This document shows, piece after piece, positions 34,206 through 46,440 of a stretch of 64,000 nt of DNA. Each line of letters opens with the position of its first letter. Positions within the stretch are counted from its first letter, which is position 1. The notes under the pieces were generated by a model. It saw nothing but the letters and a program-made list of their open reading frames with translations. It made no database searches and had not been told where the DNA came from. Location of the stretch: positions 1 to 64,000 of the forward strand of contig JAIQDT010002852.1 of assembly GCA_021521415.1 (NCBI GenBank), read 5' to 3'. Source of the stretch: Bidens hawaiensis (Eukaryota > Streptophyta > Magnoliopsida > Asterales > Asteraceae). Position numbers and translations under genes: made by a program.

Positions 34206-35822
34206 CTAGTTGTCTTGTAAGAAAGCTTTACCAGACTCTTGTCTCACATTTTTGACCAAGTGTACAAGCTTTCCAGACTTGACTGCTGTTTCGATTTCAC
34301 CCTTCAAAGCCAAACACTCATCCGTGTTATGACCGATGTCATCATGGAACGTGCAATGTTTCTTGGGGTTGAGGAATGTTCTTTTCATGATTGGCTGAGG
34401 CTTCTTGAATTTGACGTTCTCAGTGGTGAGAATTTCCGAGGGAGTCTTTGTCAGTGGAGTAAAATTGTTGGTAATTTATGTTGAGGCACTTGTTTTATTC
34501 TTGTTGCCTATCAGAGACCTTGCATCAAACTGCTTTGATGTATCCACGGAAGGCTGAAGCCTTAACCAAATTGAACTCTTGGCTTGTCTATTTGTTCGCG
34601 GATTCTGAAATTCCATTCTTGGAGTTTGTTTTGAGCTATCATAACCCAAGGTTTTTCTTGGTTCTTGCAAACAGTTTTTCCACAGACATTATTTTGTCCC
34701 AGGTTTTAGGCATTCCATCTCTTCCAGTTAAGGTGCGGATCAATGCATTACTCTGAACATTCTTACGGAAGGCTCCCCTCACCATATCTTCACTGATTCC
34801 ACCAATATTGAGACTCTCATCGTTAAACCGAAAAATGTAGTCTTCAATAGACTCATTTTCCTGTCTAACAACGTCCAATAGCTCGGAATGATCACAGGTG
34901 TGCTTCTTTTTTTTTACTGAAGTGTTGGGAGAATTTAGCCACCAAGTCGTCCCAACTTTGGATTTGTCCATCCGACAATTTCTCAAACCATTCACGCACT
35001 GCCCCAGTTAATGTCAAAGCAAACATGTGACACCAGTAGGGGAGGGTCCAACCACTGACTCCTCCCACTGCCAACAACAGATGATCACTAGGATAAGTCA
35101 TCCCATTGTACTTTCCCAAAGACGTAGGAATTTTTGCATTTACTGGGAATGGAGCTGTTGCAATGCGCGCTATGAATTTTGACTTCTCAGCAAAGGTTGC
35201 TGGACGGTACGGTTTACTGAAGTCTTCTTCCGCGTCACTGTGGTACTCAGTATGGCAAACTACCACACGCGGGCGACGAGTTCCCTCTCGTCCATGAAGT
35301 CTGCTATCTCCGCTGAAATAACTGACAACATTTGGACGGTGTGTTGGATCATAACTTTCATATTCATCTCTGTAGGAAGGCTCGCGCATGACCATGCGAG
35401 GACGGTCACACCTCCTCCTATCAAAATCATCTTCAGGAAATCTCTCTATTTGAAGGCTATCACGCATCTGACTCATTAGCACCGTTGTCAGAGGAGATAG
35501 AGATATCCTGGGAGTCTCATCATAAGCTAAAGTACGGGCACAGATTCGTTTTTCATGAACCATGCGCTCGTACTCAGCTAGAGCATTTTCTTGCTAAATT
35601 CGTAACCAATCTTCGGGGGACTGAATTCCTCCAGATCTGGAATGACGACGGTGATATATCGCTGGCTCAGAATTATCAGATCTGTCTTCCTGACCCAATT
35701 CCTTCAATTTCTGCCGTAACACGTCCTAAGTCACCCGAAGTAGGACCTCCATGTGCTTCGACATCAATAACACGTCTAACAGTTGCCGGAGTTTCCATCG
35801 GCCCTTCAAGAGATTGACTCAT
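34206..35822 (-). pseudogene. Tat gag (broken)
   Basis: The probable start is the ATG at 35820-35822, giving MSQSLEGPMETPATVRRVID, which soon shifts frame. The main open piece (34892-35563) holds the capsid-like Retrotrans_gag region with LTGAVREWFEKLSDGQIQSW. A one-base slip in a run of A (34907-34916, T on the plus strand) moves the reading to 34639-34995, with RQENESIEDYIFRFN. Further shifts lead to the C-terminal CTFHDDIGHNTDEC (in 34206-34388), a C-x2-H-x4-H-x4-C motif usual in Tat gag. It would have formed the particle and bound the RNA. Confidence 0.85.
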
Positions 35823-35867
35823 CGTTCGATCCAACAAACAACAAAAAAATTCATATTTCTAACACAA

Positions 35868-35883
35868 GCATGGATGGCGCCAA
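35868..35883 (-). promoter_or_regulatory. Primer-binding site of the Tat element
   Basis: On the minus strand TTGGCGCCATCCATGC directly follows the LTR end (GTTAATTCA). TGGCGCC starts are the rule for primer sites of Tat and Athila elements, which use elongator tRNAs rather than initiator Met. The exact tRNA is not settled by this sequence. Confidence 0.75.
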
Positions 35884-36023
35884 TGAATTAACACGGACCT
35901 AATCCCATAAGGGCTTAGATCCAATGAGTCCACAGGGTATGAGTCAAATACTACTAACAACGATATAAGTTTGATCCCCCAAAGTTCAGTGATGGAAACC
36001 TGCAAAACAACCACCGTGAGCTA

Positions 36024-38688
36024 TGTAACATCCCGAAATTCCTAAAAATAATATTAATCATATTAATTATTGTTGGTGAGAAAGTTTACTCGGGTTAGCG
36101 AAGAAATAATAAATAAAGTAGGAGTTAGTATGGGTCGGGCTAGTGTTGGGTAGAGGATATGGGTTAAGGACTTGTGTTAATAAGGAAGGAAGATGGACCA
36201 TGGGCTCAAGCCCATGATCCATAATATTTTAGCCTTAAATAACCCTTTAATCATTTCATTTCACATATTCCATACACCACCAAAACACACACTTAACTCT
36301 CTCTCATATCCTACTCTCTCTCTCTCTAGCCGAAATAGAAGAAGAATCAATTTCCGACCCAAGGTAATGATAGTATGATGTTGTTTGAACTCAAAACCGT
36401 TAGATTTTGTAACGAAACGACGAGCCGACATTGTTAAACCGTTGAAGTCACGAGATCCGGGTGGAATCGGGTATAAACCGAACCTAAGATGAGCTTAGGG
36501 ATCACCCTAGCTCAGATCTGGATCAAACGGGATGAAAACCCTAAAACGGTGGTGAAACAAGCGAGATCACGCTTTTCCGGCGAGATCCCGTTATTCTGAC
36601 ATTCTGACCTAACCCTAGTTCGTTAGCGATGACTTAACGAACTAGAAGACAATTCGTTACTCCATTTTGTTAAGAGGAAATAACAAACCAAAGGCAGTTC
36701 GCGTGCCAATTTTTTAAGGGATGAATAACGAACTAACCCAGTTCGCTATTTCAATTCGTTAACAGAGAATAACGAACTAGCTCCGGTTCGTTAAACAATT
36801 TGTTACGGCAATTCGCTAAGAAGAAGTAACGAACTAGCCTTAATTCGTTAAGGCCATTCATTAAGCGAAGGACAAATAAACCCCATTCGTTACAGGGTTC
36901 ATTTGTTAACCAGACCAAACGAAAGAGACCAATTCGTTATATGGTCCAATTCGTTAAAGATAGGGTAACGAACTAGAAGTTTGGCAGAATTACAGAACAT
37001 TCCCTGGACTTAGAAAAGAATGATATAATTACATATTAGCCCTTGGACTTTGATAATTTATGAACGATACCTTTAAAGGTTAACGAGTAATAGTTAACTA
37101 ACCGGTAAAGATTCAATGAAGTAAAACCGGCTTAGACGCGTAAGGCTAATTAAGTAGCAATGAGAAGGACTAGAGCGGTACTTAATATTGTATTTATTAA
37201 ACAGTTAGTCGCACACTGCTAAAGAGGAAGTAATTAACGGAAGACGTAACCGCATTCAGGTGAGTTTCTAGCCCCATTCCTTGTTATGTTTTCGGGGCTG
37301 TGTGCATACTCGATGTGATAGTTAATACACTTAACTTAATTGGTAAGTGTATGCCTTGTACGATTTATGTATGATGATTGTTTGACGACGCATGAACGAT
37401 CTTCGGATATTGCATGCACCATCAAGTAATAGTTAAAGGTATGATTGATGTGTACATATGATATATGAATGATTGATTGTCGTACGTGAACGATCTTCGG
37501 ATATTGCGCCTACTGTCAGTTTATAAATAAAGATATAAATGTCATATGTAATGTATGGATGCTGTGTGAACATTATAAATGAACACTTGGCGGGGCGTGA
37601 ACGATCTTCGGATATTGCACGTACAGACAAGGGGTATGACGGTTAAACGATGTGATGAACGCCTAGCGTGTTCTTATACTTCAGTGTACTTATTGTACAT
37701 CTATACAGGTACGTGAATAGTATGTAAGTCCTACGTCCGACATAGTAAGTTGGGATGGCAAACCCCTATAACTTTCGTTGGACATAGACTTGGCATGTGG
37801 TGGCGTAGTTAAGGACTGTGGGCCTTATACGTGATATAGATGTTAGATGGGAACGTAGTTAAGGACTGCGGACCTTATACGTGATATTGATGATATATGT
37901 GAACGTTGATAAGGACAGTGGGCCTTATACGTATTAATGATAGTAGACGACAACGTAGATAAAGACTGTGGACCTTATACGTATTGTAGATAGGCCCCAG
38001 CATAGGAAAGGACTGTGGACCTTATATGTGCTGTATTTGTGTCGTGGTAGCATAGGGGAGGACTGAGGACTTCGTATGTGCTATGGTTTAGGATGCAACA
38101 TAGGGAAGGACTGAGGACCTTGTACGTGTTGTTAATATAGGATGGTATAGGGAAGGTCTGCGGACCTTGCACGTACCATAATTGGTGAATATAGGTATGG
38201 ACTGCGGACCTTTTTCGTGTTCACGACCTTGAGTACAGGTATACACGGCGGACTATGAACGTACTCTCGGTAGACTGAGGTTTGTGATTGTAGATATGTA
38301 TGTATGTGTGGTAGTAAGGTAATTGATTAAGTATGGATATGTATCTTCGGATATGTATGTATGTATGATATACGTATGTGTTGTATGTCGCCTGATTAAC
38401 TAGAACTTACTCAGCGTAGCTGACTTTTAGTACGCACGCAGGTGATCAGGCTGAAGAGTTAGCATGAGGATGGAACGTGGCATGGATTGAACGGTTAGCA
38501 TCTGAAGATGAAAGAAATGATGTTTTAAATATAATGTTTTATGTTATGGTTTTAAAGAAAAGATTAATGTTTTGTACCGAATAATTAAAGTTAACGTTTC
38601 CGCGAGTTTTTAATTAACTCTGATATTTAGAACTGTGTTTATGAGTAAATCCAACGTTAAAGTGAGACACCGGGAACGGGGCCTTACA
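36024..38688 (+). mobile_element. Gypsy-type solo LTR (2665 bp) nested in the Tat 5' LTR
   Basis: It starts TGTAACATCCCGAAATTCC, ends ACGGGGCCTTACA, and is flanked by AGCTA (36019-36023) and AGCTC (38689-38693), a TSD with one change; the left Tat LTR shows the uninterrupted site. Inside are a near-perfect palindrome (36193-36222, ATGGACCATGGGCT and its partner), many AACGAACT / AGTTCGTT motifs (36600-36975), three copies of GAACGATCTTCGGATATTGC (37394, 37488, 37599) and a degenerate series of about 50-bp repeats with GGACCTTATACGT (37810-38220). No coding sequence is present. Confidence 0.85.
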
Positions 38689-39031
38689 AGCTCGTTACAG
38701 GAAGGACAAGAGGGGGGTCTTCCCGTAACCACCCTCCGACGTAAGAATAAGTACAATTCTGGTGAAGATAAAGTACTTAAGTATTTATAGTAGATAGTGG
38801 AGAGTGAATGTGCATACCTCATGGAGATTGTGAAGTATTTATAACCAAAGGATGTGGGAATATAATTGGCCCAGCTGTCCCTTTCTAGTAGATACCCTTG
38901 TAACCGCCTAGACACGTGTCCTCCTGTGATAGGTTGAGCTATACGGCCCATGTGCATGGTTGTAACAACCAGGACACGTGTCCATTATGATAGGACGAGA
39001 TAAACCTGGCCATGTGCATGGTTGTAACAAC

Positions 39032-39552
39032 TAGGGGTGCAAATGAGCCGAGCTCGAGATTGGCTCGTTAAAAAGCTCGTTCGAGCCGAGCTTTATCGAG
39101 CCCGAGCCCGAGCTCAAGCCTAAAAATAAGCTCGTTTAATAAACGAGCCCGAGCCCGAGCTTTATTTATCGAGCTCGAGCCGGCTCGCGAGCCTAAACGA
39201 GCTTGCCATTTATATAATTTTTTAAAAATATATATTTAATAATTATTAATTAATAAATATAATGCTATGAAAAAATAAAAAAAAATAACTAAATAATATA
39301 TATTCTTTTATACATAAAACTATAATAGAAAAAATATATATAATAATTATAATTATATAAAAAAATTGATAAATAGTAAACGAGCCGAGCCCGAGCCGAG
39401 CTCGAGCTTCAAAATCCATTCACGAGCCGAGCTCGAGCATTGAAAATAGAGCTCGAAATGAGCCGAGCTCGAGCTCGAGCTCTGTGTATGTTAAACGAGC
39501 CGAGCTCGAGCCTAGTCGAGCTCGGGCTCGGTTCGGCTCGTTTGCACCCCTA
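39032..39552. mobile_element. hAT-type MITE, GAGCCGAGCTCGAG family
   Basis: The element is 521 bp with ends TAGGGGTGCAAATGAGCCGA and, inverted, TAGGGGTGCAAACGAGCCGA. The 8-bp duplication GTAACAAC (39024-39031 and 39553-39560) and the left Tat LTR as empty site prove the insertion. Both arms are full of GAGCTCGAGCC variants, and the middle is AT-rich. The 8-bp TSD points to the hAT superfamily. The open frame at 39420-39701 partly overlaps it and is not a gene. Confidence 0.9.
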
Positions 39553-39868
39553 GTAACAACCTGACCAGCTGTCATTCTTCTATTGGCTGAAGGGTCACGT
39601 GATTTCCAAGAAAGGATCTTGGTAAATTTTCTAGAATGGAGTTGGGTAATTACAGGTGTCCTATGACGTTGCCTTCTAGCCATCCTTGCGGGTGGAAACA
39701 TTACCCTGCAGATGACTTCTGAGGGCGTCTAGATCCTCCCGCACGTAGTCTCTAGGATATAATGTTGTTTTTCCTTTGTCTTGAGTTATGCGAGTGACAT
39801 ATGAGGGGGTCCCCTCTTACCCGCGTGTGGTATTTAGGAGTATTTGGGTCTTTTTGGTACCCTACCTA

Positions 39869-39954
39869 TATTTAGGCAATTTACAAATCTAACCCTAGAG
39901 TTAGGAGTTCTCTAGTTCTCTCCCTAACAAGGAGTTCTCTCTTGATCATTCCCC

Positions 39955-39996
<42 letters not shown>
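39869..39996. repeat. Fragment of a (TA)n-associated GAGAAC repeat plus microsatellite
   Basis: After the Tat LTR breaks off, the sequence AGGAGTTCTCTAGTTCTCTC and GGAGTTCTCTCTTGATCATT leads into a (TA)n tract (39955-39996). Part of it (GGAGTTCTCTAGTTCTCTC) recurs inverted at 17-45. The pairing of GAGAAC-type ends with TA microsatellites resembles the foldback elements in the 44.9-56.4-kb array. Confidence 0.5.
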
Positions 39997-40002
<6 letters not shown>

Positions 40003-40700
40003 CTAGTACGATACCCGCGCGATGCCGCGGCGCCGCGAATTTACAACATGGTATTTTTTTCCGTTAGTTTATTAAATCTCTTGTGGTATATTTTATAACA
40101 CTTGAGTTATTTTCTTATTCATATAACATTTTATAGGCGTTTATCATATATATTGTTTATGCTTTTAAAGTTTTTGAGTTAGTTGCATTTTGTGGTTGTA
40201 ATTGGCATTGCTCGTTCATATTTCATGCTGAGGGTTATCTAAAAGTAATTTCATTAATTGAAAACTAAAAATACTATAAGCATGTTTATAATCAAGAGTG
40301 TTTTACCTAGCGTTACGGAGGAAACACAACTTGTTTGACATGGAAATTTCATTAACTTTGAATCTAAGTATATTAAAAATTAGACGTGACATTATTGTAA
40401 ATTATAAAAGTGTTACACCATTGGAGCAGATATAAAAATGTTGCTCGTTGTCTAAACAAAATACGAGCAAAAACTACAGATTTACGAAGGCGGGTTACAC
40501 GCAACATCAAACCAAAACATGGTACTTTAGAAATTAAGTTTTGAATAAACAGTTGCCAAATTTTTTCCATATTATCCACGGAGCTATTTAAGTAAAGCGA
40601 AAGCGCATCAAGTGAATTTACAAATTTTGTGTGTTATATTTACAAATACCTATACAGAAAGCAGAAGTAGGTAACCAAACCTACGGTTCCTACTTTTATT
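39997..40700 (+). mobile_element. Helitron-like 5' end and body (non-coding)
   Basis: TACTAGTACGATACCCGCGC followed by GATGCCGCGGCGCCGCG is the kind of start seen in many plant Helitrons. Downstream, 40380-40560 has (on the minus strand) ACGAGCAACATTTTTATATC and TCTGCTCCAATGGTGTAACA, phrases I associate with the same families. The initial TC is not clear, and the CTRR end with its hairpin was not located, so the right border is unknown. It may extend as far as about 44.8 kb, carrying the exon-like pieces below. Confidence 0.4.
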
Positions 40701-41170
40701 GTAACAAAAGAGATGGAATTTGCTCTTCATTTTAAATGCTTTTAAACAGTCTTCAAATTATTATATCGTGTGGTCATTTTAGTTTAAAAAATAACCCTAA
40801 TATCAATTATGAAGCAATACCATATCTCAAAATGATCCAAAAAAATGTCAAATATAATAGGCTAATAGCCTTCAAACCAAATTGCAATAGCCTCACCCGT
40901 CTTGACTTTGACTCTCGAGTCAAGTAGCTACACCAGTTTACGACGACTAGTTAGCTAGCTAAACTAACAAACAAACAGATATTGTTTATAGATTGATTAA
41001 CTTTTTTAGACAACATTTTTATACATATAAGTTTTTCAAATCACACTTTGCATAACAATGCAAACATACTTATACTTGATGCACATCAATAATTTGAAAA
41101 CTGATAATTTACATAATGAATATGTTGTTTATGCATGAGCTACTACTTGATTGGTTGTTCATTATTGCAG

Positions 41171-41289
41171 GGACAGTTACCAAGACAACCGCTTTTCATC
41201 ATACTGCTGCAGCTGCCACCGCTATTGACCATATTCCCACAACTCGAACTTTTTCTAACCGTAGAAGGCGAGTGAGCAGCCTCTTTTAA
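41171..41289 (+). pseudogene. Exon-like fragment after a splice acceptor (unidentified)
   Basis: ATTATTGCAG is followed by an open stretch reading TVTKTTAFHHTAAAATAIDH, then IPTTRTFSNRRRRVSSLF and TAA. The Ala/Thr-rich start and Arg-rich end are coding-like, but I do not recognise the protein. It could be a host-gene exon carried by a Helitron. Confidence 0.2.
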
Positions 41290-41504
41290 ACCTTAAGAGT
41301 CTAAAAAATCCATCAAAAACCGATCTGACCCGGTCAATTGTCCAATAACTGTTTCACCTTCTCTTGTAAGTTCTAACACCAACTACCTCTTTTGTTCCTT
41401 TCATCACTCTGTGTAACAAAAAACTGTAATTCAAACCATAATCTTAGAAAAGGATTATATATAATATACAAATATCATCTCGCCAAAAGCTATAATCAAG
41501 CTTA

Positions 41505-41790
41505 AACAAGCCATGTTTTAAAAATAAGCTTGTTTGGCAAACAAGCCGAGCTTCACTTATTGAGCTCAAGCTGGCTTGCGTGCCTACTAAATATATACTT
41601 TTTATAACTTCTGTTATTATACAAAAAAGTTATTAATACATATACAAAATTAATTATAAACGTATATAAATTAACTATTGTATATAAATTAACTAATAAA
41701 TAATAAATAGGCTTGATCTTAAGCACGAGTTTGAAAAACTACTCACGACTGACAAGCATGCGGGTCCACTCAGGTTGAGTAACAAAAAAG
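41505..41790. repeat. Decayed relative of the GAGCC-type hAT MITE
   Basis: AAATAAGCTTGTTTGGCAAA, CAAGCCGAGCTTCACTTATT and GAGCTCAAGCTGGCTTGCG follow the order of motifs in the MITE at 39032-39552, with many C-to-T type changes, and an AT-rich middle follows. No TSD was found. Confidence 0.5.
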
Positions 41791-41947
41791 GGTAGCTAAC
41801 CTGTACAAGTGAAAATGAGCGTTTGTGTATTTAATCCCATAGAGGTGGTGCCTAGTACCACATTAGTAAGAAACTAAGCACTAAGCAAATTACCAAATCA
41901 GTAAATCATGAAATCAAAAATCGAGAATACCTTGTGTGCGTGACTTA

Positions 41948-42118
41948 TTAGTGTAATCCGAACACAGCCTGGACCGATGCTGTAGGACCACCACCACCGC
42001 CAATTTCATTTCTAGCCACCGAAATCCAAGCATGAACCAGACCACCAAAATAATAATAAGTGGTATAACCCAATATCGAAAGAAGAAAACCTCTCAGCTG
42101 AGCAAATGTTCTTTTGTA
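41948..42118 (-). pseudogene. Exon-like fragment with a hydrophobic segment (unidentified)
   Basis: On the minus strand 56 codons are open between two stops. The peptide reads TFAQLRGFLLSILGYTTYYY, then FGGLVHAWISVARNEIGGGG and GPTASVQAVFGLH before the stop. The hydrophobic stretch of about 20 residues could span a membrane, and the Gly run and Gln/Val tail look like a natural C-terminus. There is no good start codon, so it would be an exon. I do not recognise the family. It is a good candidate for a captured host-gene fragment. Confidence 0.3.
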
Positions 42119-44797
42119 CTATTTTTTTCTCTAATTCAGTTTACTTAAATTATTTAAACATATTTGGAAACTCACCAGCCTGCAAGGTTAAAACTTTAAT
42201 TTCATGTTCTAATTTTTTAGATTTATAAATTTAAAATGATAAGGTTGTAATAATATTTACCTTAGCACAAGCTCTTCCTAATCCTATGCAATTAGTCAGA
42301 ATAGCTTTGATAAGTCTCTTTTTATCAAAAGTCTAAAATACCCCTGTTGACCCAAATCAGCCCGTAAACAACATACGTTTTGTTCGTTCATTTATGTTCA
42401 CGAACGTCCATATGTGTTCGTTTATGTTTTTTAATTTACGTTCATGAAATGTTCATTCAGGTTTTAAACGAACAGACATAAGTAAACTCATTGTGTAAAG
42501 TAAAAGCGTAAACATACCTACACAGAAAATTTTTTCTCATTAGGCATGGTGTGTTACGTTGGTTCTAGAAGATTATCACGATCGTGAACTCTTTTTTATG
42601 GCATGGTGCATGCCTGACTATGCGCATTGAATCATCAGCTTCATCTGAAATCGTCAAGGAAACAAATAATAAAAATATGTAAAAGAATATGTATCGAGCA
42701 AACTGCCCAAAAGTGAAACAAAATTTTTAACGATTCTTGATAATTAGATGCAAACTACACCATTGGTTGGACATTTATATCTAATTAAAAAAAGAAACAC
42801 TCGACTTATCTGAACTTGAGTAAGATAAAAACTACTGATCTCGAGCCAAAGCAGCCCAAAACGCGACTTATCCTGCTGACTGGTTGGTTAATCTTATTTT
42901 TTTGCTGCAATTAGAAAACATCAGAACGATATGAATCGAACAAGATGACCAAGCTGAGTAGCGGGTCAAAAATGATTTGTTTAAAATGCACTACTTTTTA
43001 TGCATATTAAAACAAACCAAGTTAATTTAGGTTGACCATCAAGCAAATTTTGCAACGCGCTAATTACAAATACAATGTGTTAATTAATTAAAAACCAAGT
43101 AAATGAACAACTTTTTTAAATGACCGTTTATTTAAACTTGTTTATTAACGTTTATTTAAAAAATTTGTTCATTTACTCATTTAGTTAAATGAATGAACTT
43201 GAGCACATGTCTCATCCGTTTCTTGAAAAATAATTTTACCAATATGAAGTCGCATTTTTTGTCCCTTGAGATTGTAATTAATTTTTATTTTGTCCCAAAA
43301 CAAAACTTATTATTTGTTTTAATAAATTCTCTTTTTAATTATTTAGTATACTAAGATCAGTATAAAAAAGACAATTTATATATCTACTATATAACTAAGA
43401 TGCTATAAAGATATCAGATATGATTTATGTAACCGTAAGTAGATTAATCCAATAACAATTTTTTTTATTAAAGTAAACTTGTCAACTTATTTAAAATAAA
43501 ACTAATATTTTGTAATGTAAGCTCGTCAACCCACCTAGGACCCGCTTGATCTCTCAATCCGTTTAAGGCATGAGAAACAATTTAACTATTGAAGGTCAAA
43601 GAGTAATTCTCATCCACAAAAATTGATAGATGCTATGAATCTCAAAACATATACACAAACATACAACATTCATTTTTGTAGCCATTAGCCAAAGAAGCTC
43701 TACTTTCTTATAACCCGGATGTGTATTGACTTGAAACCGTCATTCGGTTTGACATCGACATTAGTGTTTTTCTGCAATTAAGTTTAGATAAAAATAAACT
43801 TCAGTTGAAGATACAATACCCAAACATTGCACATAAAAACAAAAAAGTATAAAAAACTAAAACCATACCAACTGGCACATGTTCCAACTCCATCTTTGTT
43901 CATCTTTTGTGCATTAGTTCGCTACATAAATTATGTTATTGGAAGTTAGCTAGTTAATTAAAGTGAAGCAATGAGTATAGTATAACAAACTAACATAAAT
44001 GAACTCATTCACCTTTAATTGTTCGTGTTCAACCTTTTCTCGGAAAAAGTTAAATCATCACAAATCTAACATTTGAAGCTTTCCAAATCCTATAAATCAC
44101 CACAAATTGAATTAAAAAAAATCATTCAAAATTATAAAAGTGCATGTGAATGAAGACATGTACATGTTCATATACAGTTAGCATTTTGGCATGATCAAAC
44201 TTTTTCAGTTTCCCATTTGGCCATGCCACATCAGAATAGATTATTATTTCTCCACCAGTTCATCAAACAAACATTATCTCACACACAACAACAAATAACC
44301 TAAAATTGTTCTAAATGAGTTCAAACAAAAACACAATGAATTTGTAGGGAGTTGTTCAAAACGTTTTCAGTCTATGATCCAAAAAATTATAAAAATAATT
44401 AAGTTAATTTGACCATAAAATGCAATAAAATAACAACGATACCTTAGGTGATATAGATCTGAACTTTTGGAACGTCATTGACACCTGTGGTGGTCCGACA
44501 GCAGTAATAATCGAAGAACTGATTATGACTGGAACTCGCCTCCGCCGTCTTCTGGAACCCTAATAAGCCTCGTCCTAGCTACCTATCGCAACCCTAACCA
44601 CCCAGATTCGCCGCTGACGCGACGGTTTGTGTTGCCGGAGAGTAGCCTTTGATGCCATATAACTCATGGACCTCATCTACATTGGAGCTCCTCTTTTCAT
44701 GAACCTGGCTTTTGAAATTTGGGTTTGAACAAGATTGAGCAGATGACACGGAGAGAGAGAGAGATCTGAATTTGATTTAGGGTTAGAGGATACAAAA
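42119..44797. other. AT-rich region with MITE scraps and leader-like sequence
   Basis: No gene is supportable. 42370-42490 and 43085-43215 are rich in TGTTCGTTTATGTTC-like inverted motifs, typical of decayed hAT MITEs. At about 43700-43930 the minus strand shows two short exon-like bits (KNTNVDVKPNDGFKSIHIRV after TTAATTGCAG), but they do not join in frame. At 44480-44790 the minus strand resembles a plant 5' leader, with (GA)n, AACCCTAAATC and a 32-codon frame. The plus-strand piece 40736-40927 to the left is similarly uninformative. Confidence 0.4.
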
Positions 44798-44945
44798 TTT
44801 AAAATCCCTGTTCACTACTTCAGTCCCTCCAATTTTCAAATGGTTTTAAGAGTATGCTTCAAACACTTATACTTTATGCATGAACTCTAGTACTCTTAAT
44901 TTTTCAACATCTCAACCTTCTCTAATTTATCTCTATTATATATAG

Positions 44946-44980
<35 letters not shown>

Positions 44981-44982
<2 letters not shown>

Positions 44983-45481
44983 CAGTATCATGTGAGAACT
45001 ATTTTGAAATTAAGAACTTTGAGAACCATTTTAAACCACAAAAAAACTAAAAATTTTAAAAAAATCATGAAACAAAAAAAAAACACAAAAATTAAAAAAG
45101 TAAAAAAACCAAACTTCTTATTTATCATCCCGATTTCATAAAAAATACCGTCTCGATTTAGCTAAATTATACACATATGTATAATATGTACATACATGTA
45201 TTTATACACATATGTACAATTTAAGGTAAATAATAATGTATATATGTATACATTACGTAACTAGAGATTAAATAAAATTATTCACATGTGTATGATACGA
45301 ATTTTTTTTATGAAACTAGAATGAAATATAAGAATTTTCGTTTTTTTTACTTTTTTAAAATTTTTGTTTTTTGTTTTATAATTTTTTTAAATATTTCTCT
45401 AGAGGTTTTTTTTGTGGCTCAAAATGGTTCTCAAAGTTTTCAATTTCCAAAGAGTTCTTTTAGGATCCTTGCCCAATCACA
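44981..45481. mobile_element. Foldback element beside a (TA)n tract, in every array unit
   Basis: The left end AGTATCATGTGAGAACTATT and the inverted right end AAGGATCCTAAAAGAACTCT share a GAACTNTTTNGAAATT-like core and then match well through CTTTGAGAACCATTTT. The arms are about 55 bp and imperfect. The element directly follows (TA)n, like Micron-type elements that target TA microsatellites. It occurs in all six units at the same place, so it was there before amplification. The middle is A/T-homopolymer-rich. Confidence 0.55.
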
Positions 45482-45769
45482 TAATTTTTGAAAGTTTTTT
45501 TTAAAATATATATATAACTTGAATAAAAAGTGCGAGAAGAAATTTTAACCAATCACATAATTTCTTTTTTATTTTCTGATTTTTTATATACAAGGATATA
45601 CTAGTGAAATATTGATATTTATATAAATTTCCCTTGTATATTTTATATAATATTGTATTAGTTTTTGTTCGTTTTTAGTTAAGATCTATATACTACTAAC
45701 ATATTTGTGTTTTGTAGATTCCGAAAGTTAAACGTAGTTGATAAGGGAGAAAAACGAATCAAAATAAGC

Positions 45770-45960
45770 CTAAACGTGAAGCCAAAACGAGTCTGGAAAG
45801 AAACTTGAAGGATAATCGGCCGGACCGGCCGATGCCGGCCCTTTGGAGCACGCTGCTTCGCACGGCCAGCTCTTTATTTCTGGTCGGGCTGCGCCTAGAG
45901 GAGGAGATTCCAGGTTTTTCCACGAATTTTCAGGGTTTGGGTCCTGTTTCATTATATAAA
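45770..45960 (+). promoter_or_regulatory. GC-rich block and TATA box, repeated in each unit
   Basis: A GC-rich stretch (about 45817-45905), with GGCCGGACCGGCCGATGCCG and GGGCTGCGCC, stands out from very AT-rich surroundings. It is followed at 45953-45960 by TATATAAA. The arrangement repeats at 47421-47428, 48898-48905, 53138-53145, 54599-54606 and 56061-56068. A minus-strand frame of 60 codons (MKQDPNP... to ...DSFWLHV) overlaps the block in all six units. Promoter function is inferred from composition and TATA only. Confidence 0.45.
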
Positions 45961-46405
45961 CACCCTTAACCTTAACCTAATAAATACCCTACGACCACCA
46001 AACGAATTCGGAGTATCTTGGAGCTTATATTCGAGTTATTTGACGGTTTTGAAGGCAAGGAATCATCCGGTGAAGAGCTTAACATTCAAGATTGAAGACT
46101 ATGGTTTTATCACCTTTAATATTCCGTTTTTATTATTTTCACCGTGATTTATTATATTATTTTTTTTCGATGATAGGCTAAACTTTATAGACTATCTAGG
46201 CTATCGATTAACCTTAGTTGATGTTTGAGTTTAGTTGGATTATTATTTTGTTATGGTTTTAGGAAAGATCCTTTAAAATCCATGTTCACTACTTCAGTCC
46301 CTCCAATTTTCAAATGGTTTTAAGAGTATGCTTCAAACACTTATACTTTATGCATGAACTCTAGTACTCTTAATTTTTCAACATCTCAACCTTCTCTAAT
46401 TTATC

Positions 46406-46440
<35 letters not shown>

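Larger units (their letters stand above)
3651..39868 (-). mobile_element. Ty3/gypsy Tat-lineage LTR retrotransposon, heavily nested
   Basis: A single old element can be followed through all its interruptions. The 3' LTR (3651-6301) and 5' LTR (from 35884) share their sequence outside the nested insertions. Inside, on the minus strand, come a primer-binding site, gag, protease, RT, RNase H, a second RNase H and integrase. A plus-strand additional gene lies between integrase and the 3' LTR. The second (archaeal-like) RNase H and an antisense ORF of the Transposase_28 family are known traits of plant Tat elements. The left TSD would be TAGAC (3646-3650); the right one cannot be found because the outer tip of the 5' LTR is missing. 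Every coding domain has frameshifts or stops, so the element is dead. The Tekay-like element at 11066-31362 lies in its integrase gene. Confidence 0.9.
35884..39868 (-). repeat. 5' LTR of the Tat element, with two nested insertions and a lost tip
   Basis: Pieces matching the 3' LTR are 35884-36023, 38689-39031 and 39553-39868. Between them sit a solo LTR and a hAT MITE. The match ends at ACCCTACCTATA; the expected TAAGTCCCACA end and the TSD are replaced by another repeat. The TATA box (minus) is at 38836-38843. Relative to the left LTR it carries many single-base changes, so the element is old. Confidence 0.85.

Noticed and set aside
34478..35817. Several plus-strand frames of 60-110 codons
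   Set aside because: They are shadows of the Tat gag gene on the minus strand.
45288..45491. 67-codon Phe-rich plus-strand frame, also at 53934
   Set aside because: It is a reading of T-rich foldback sequence in the array and is absent as an open frame in other units.
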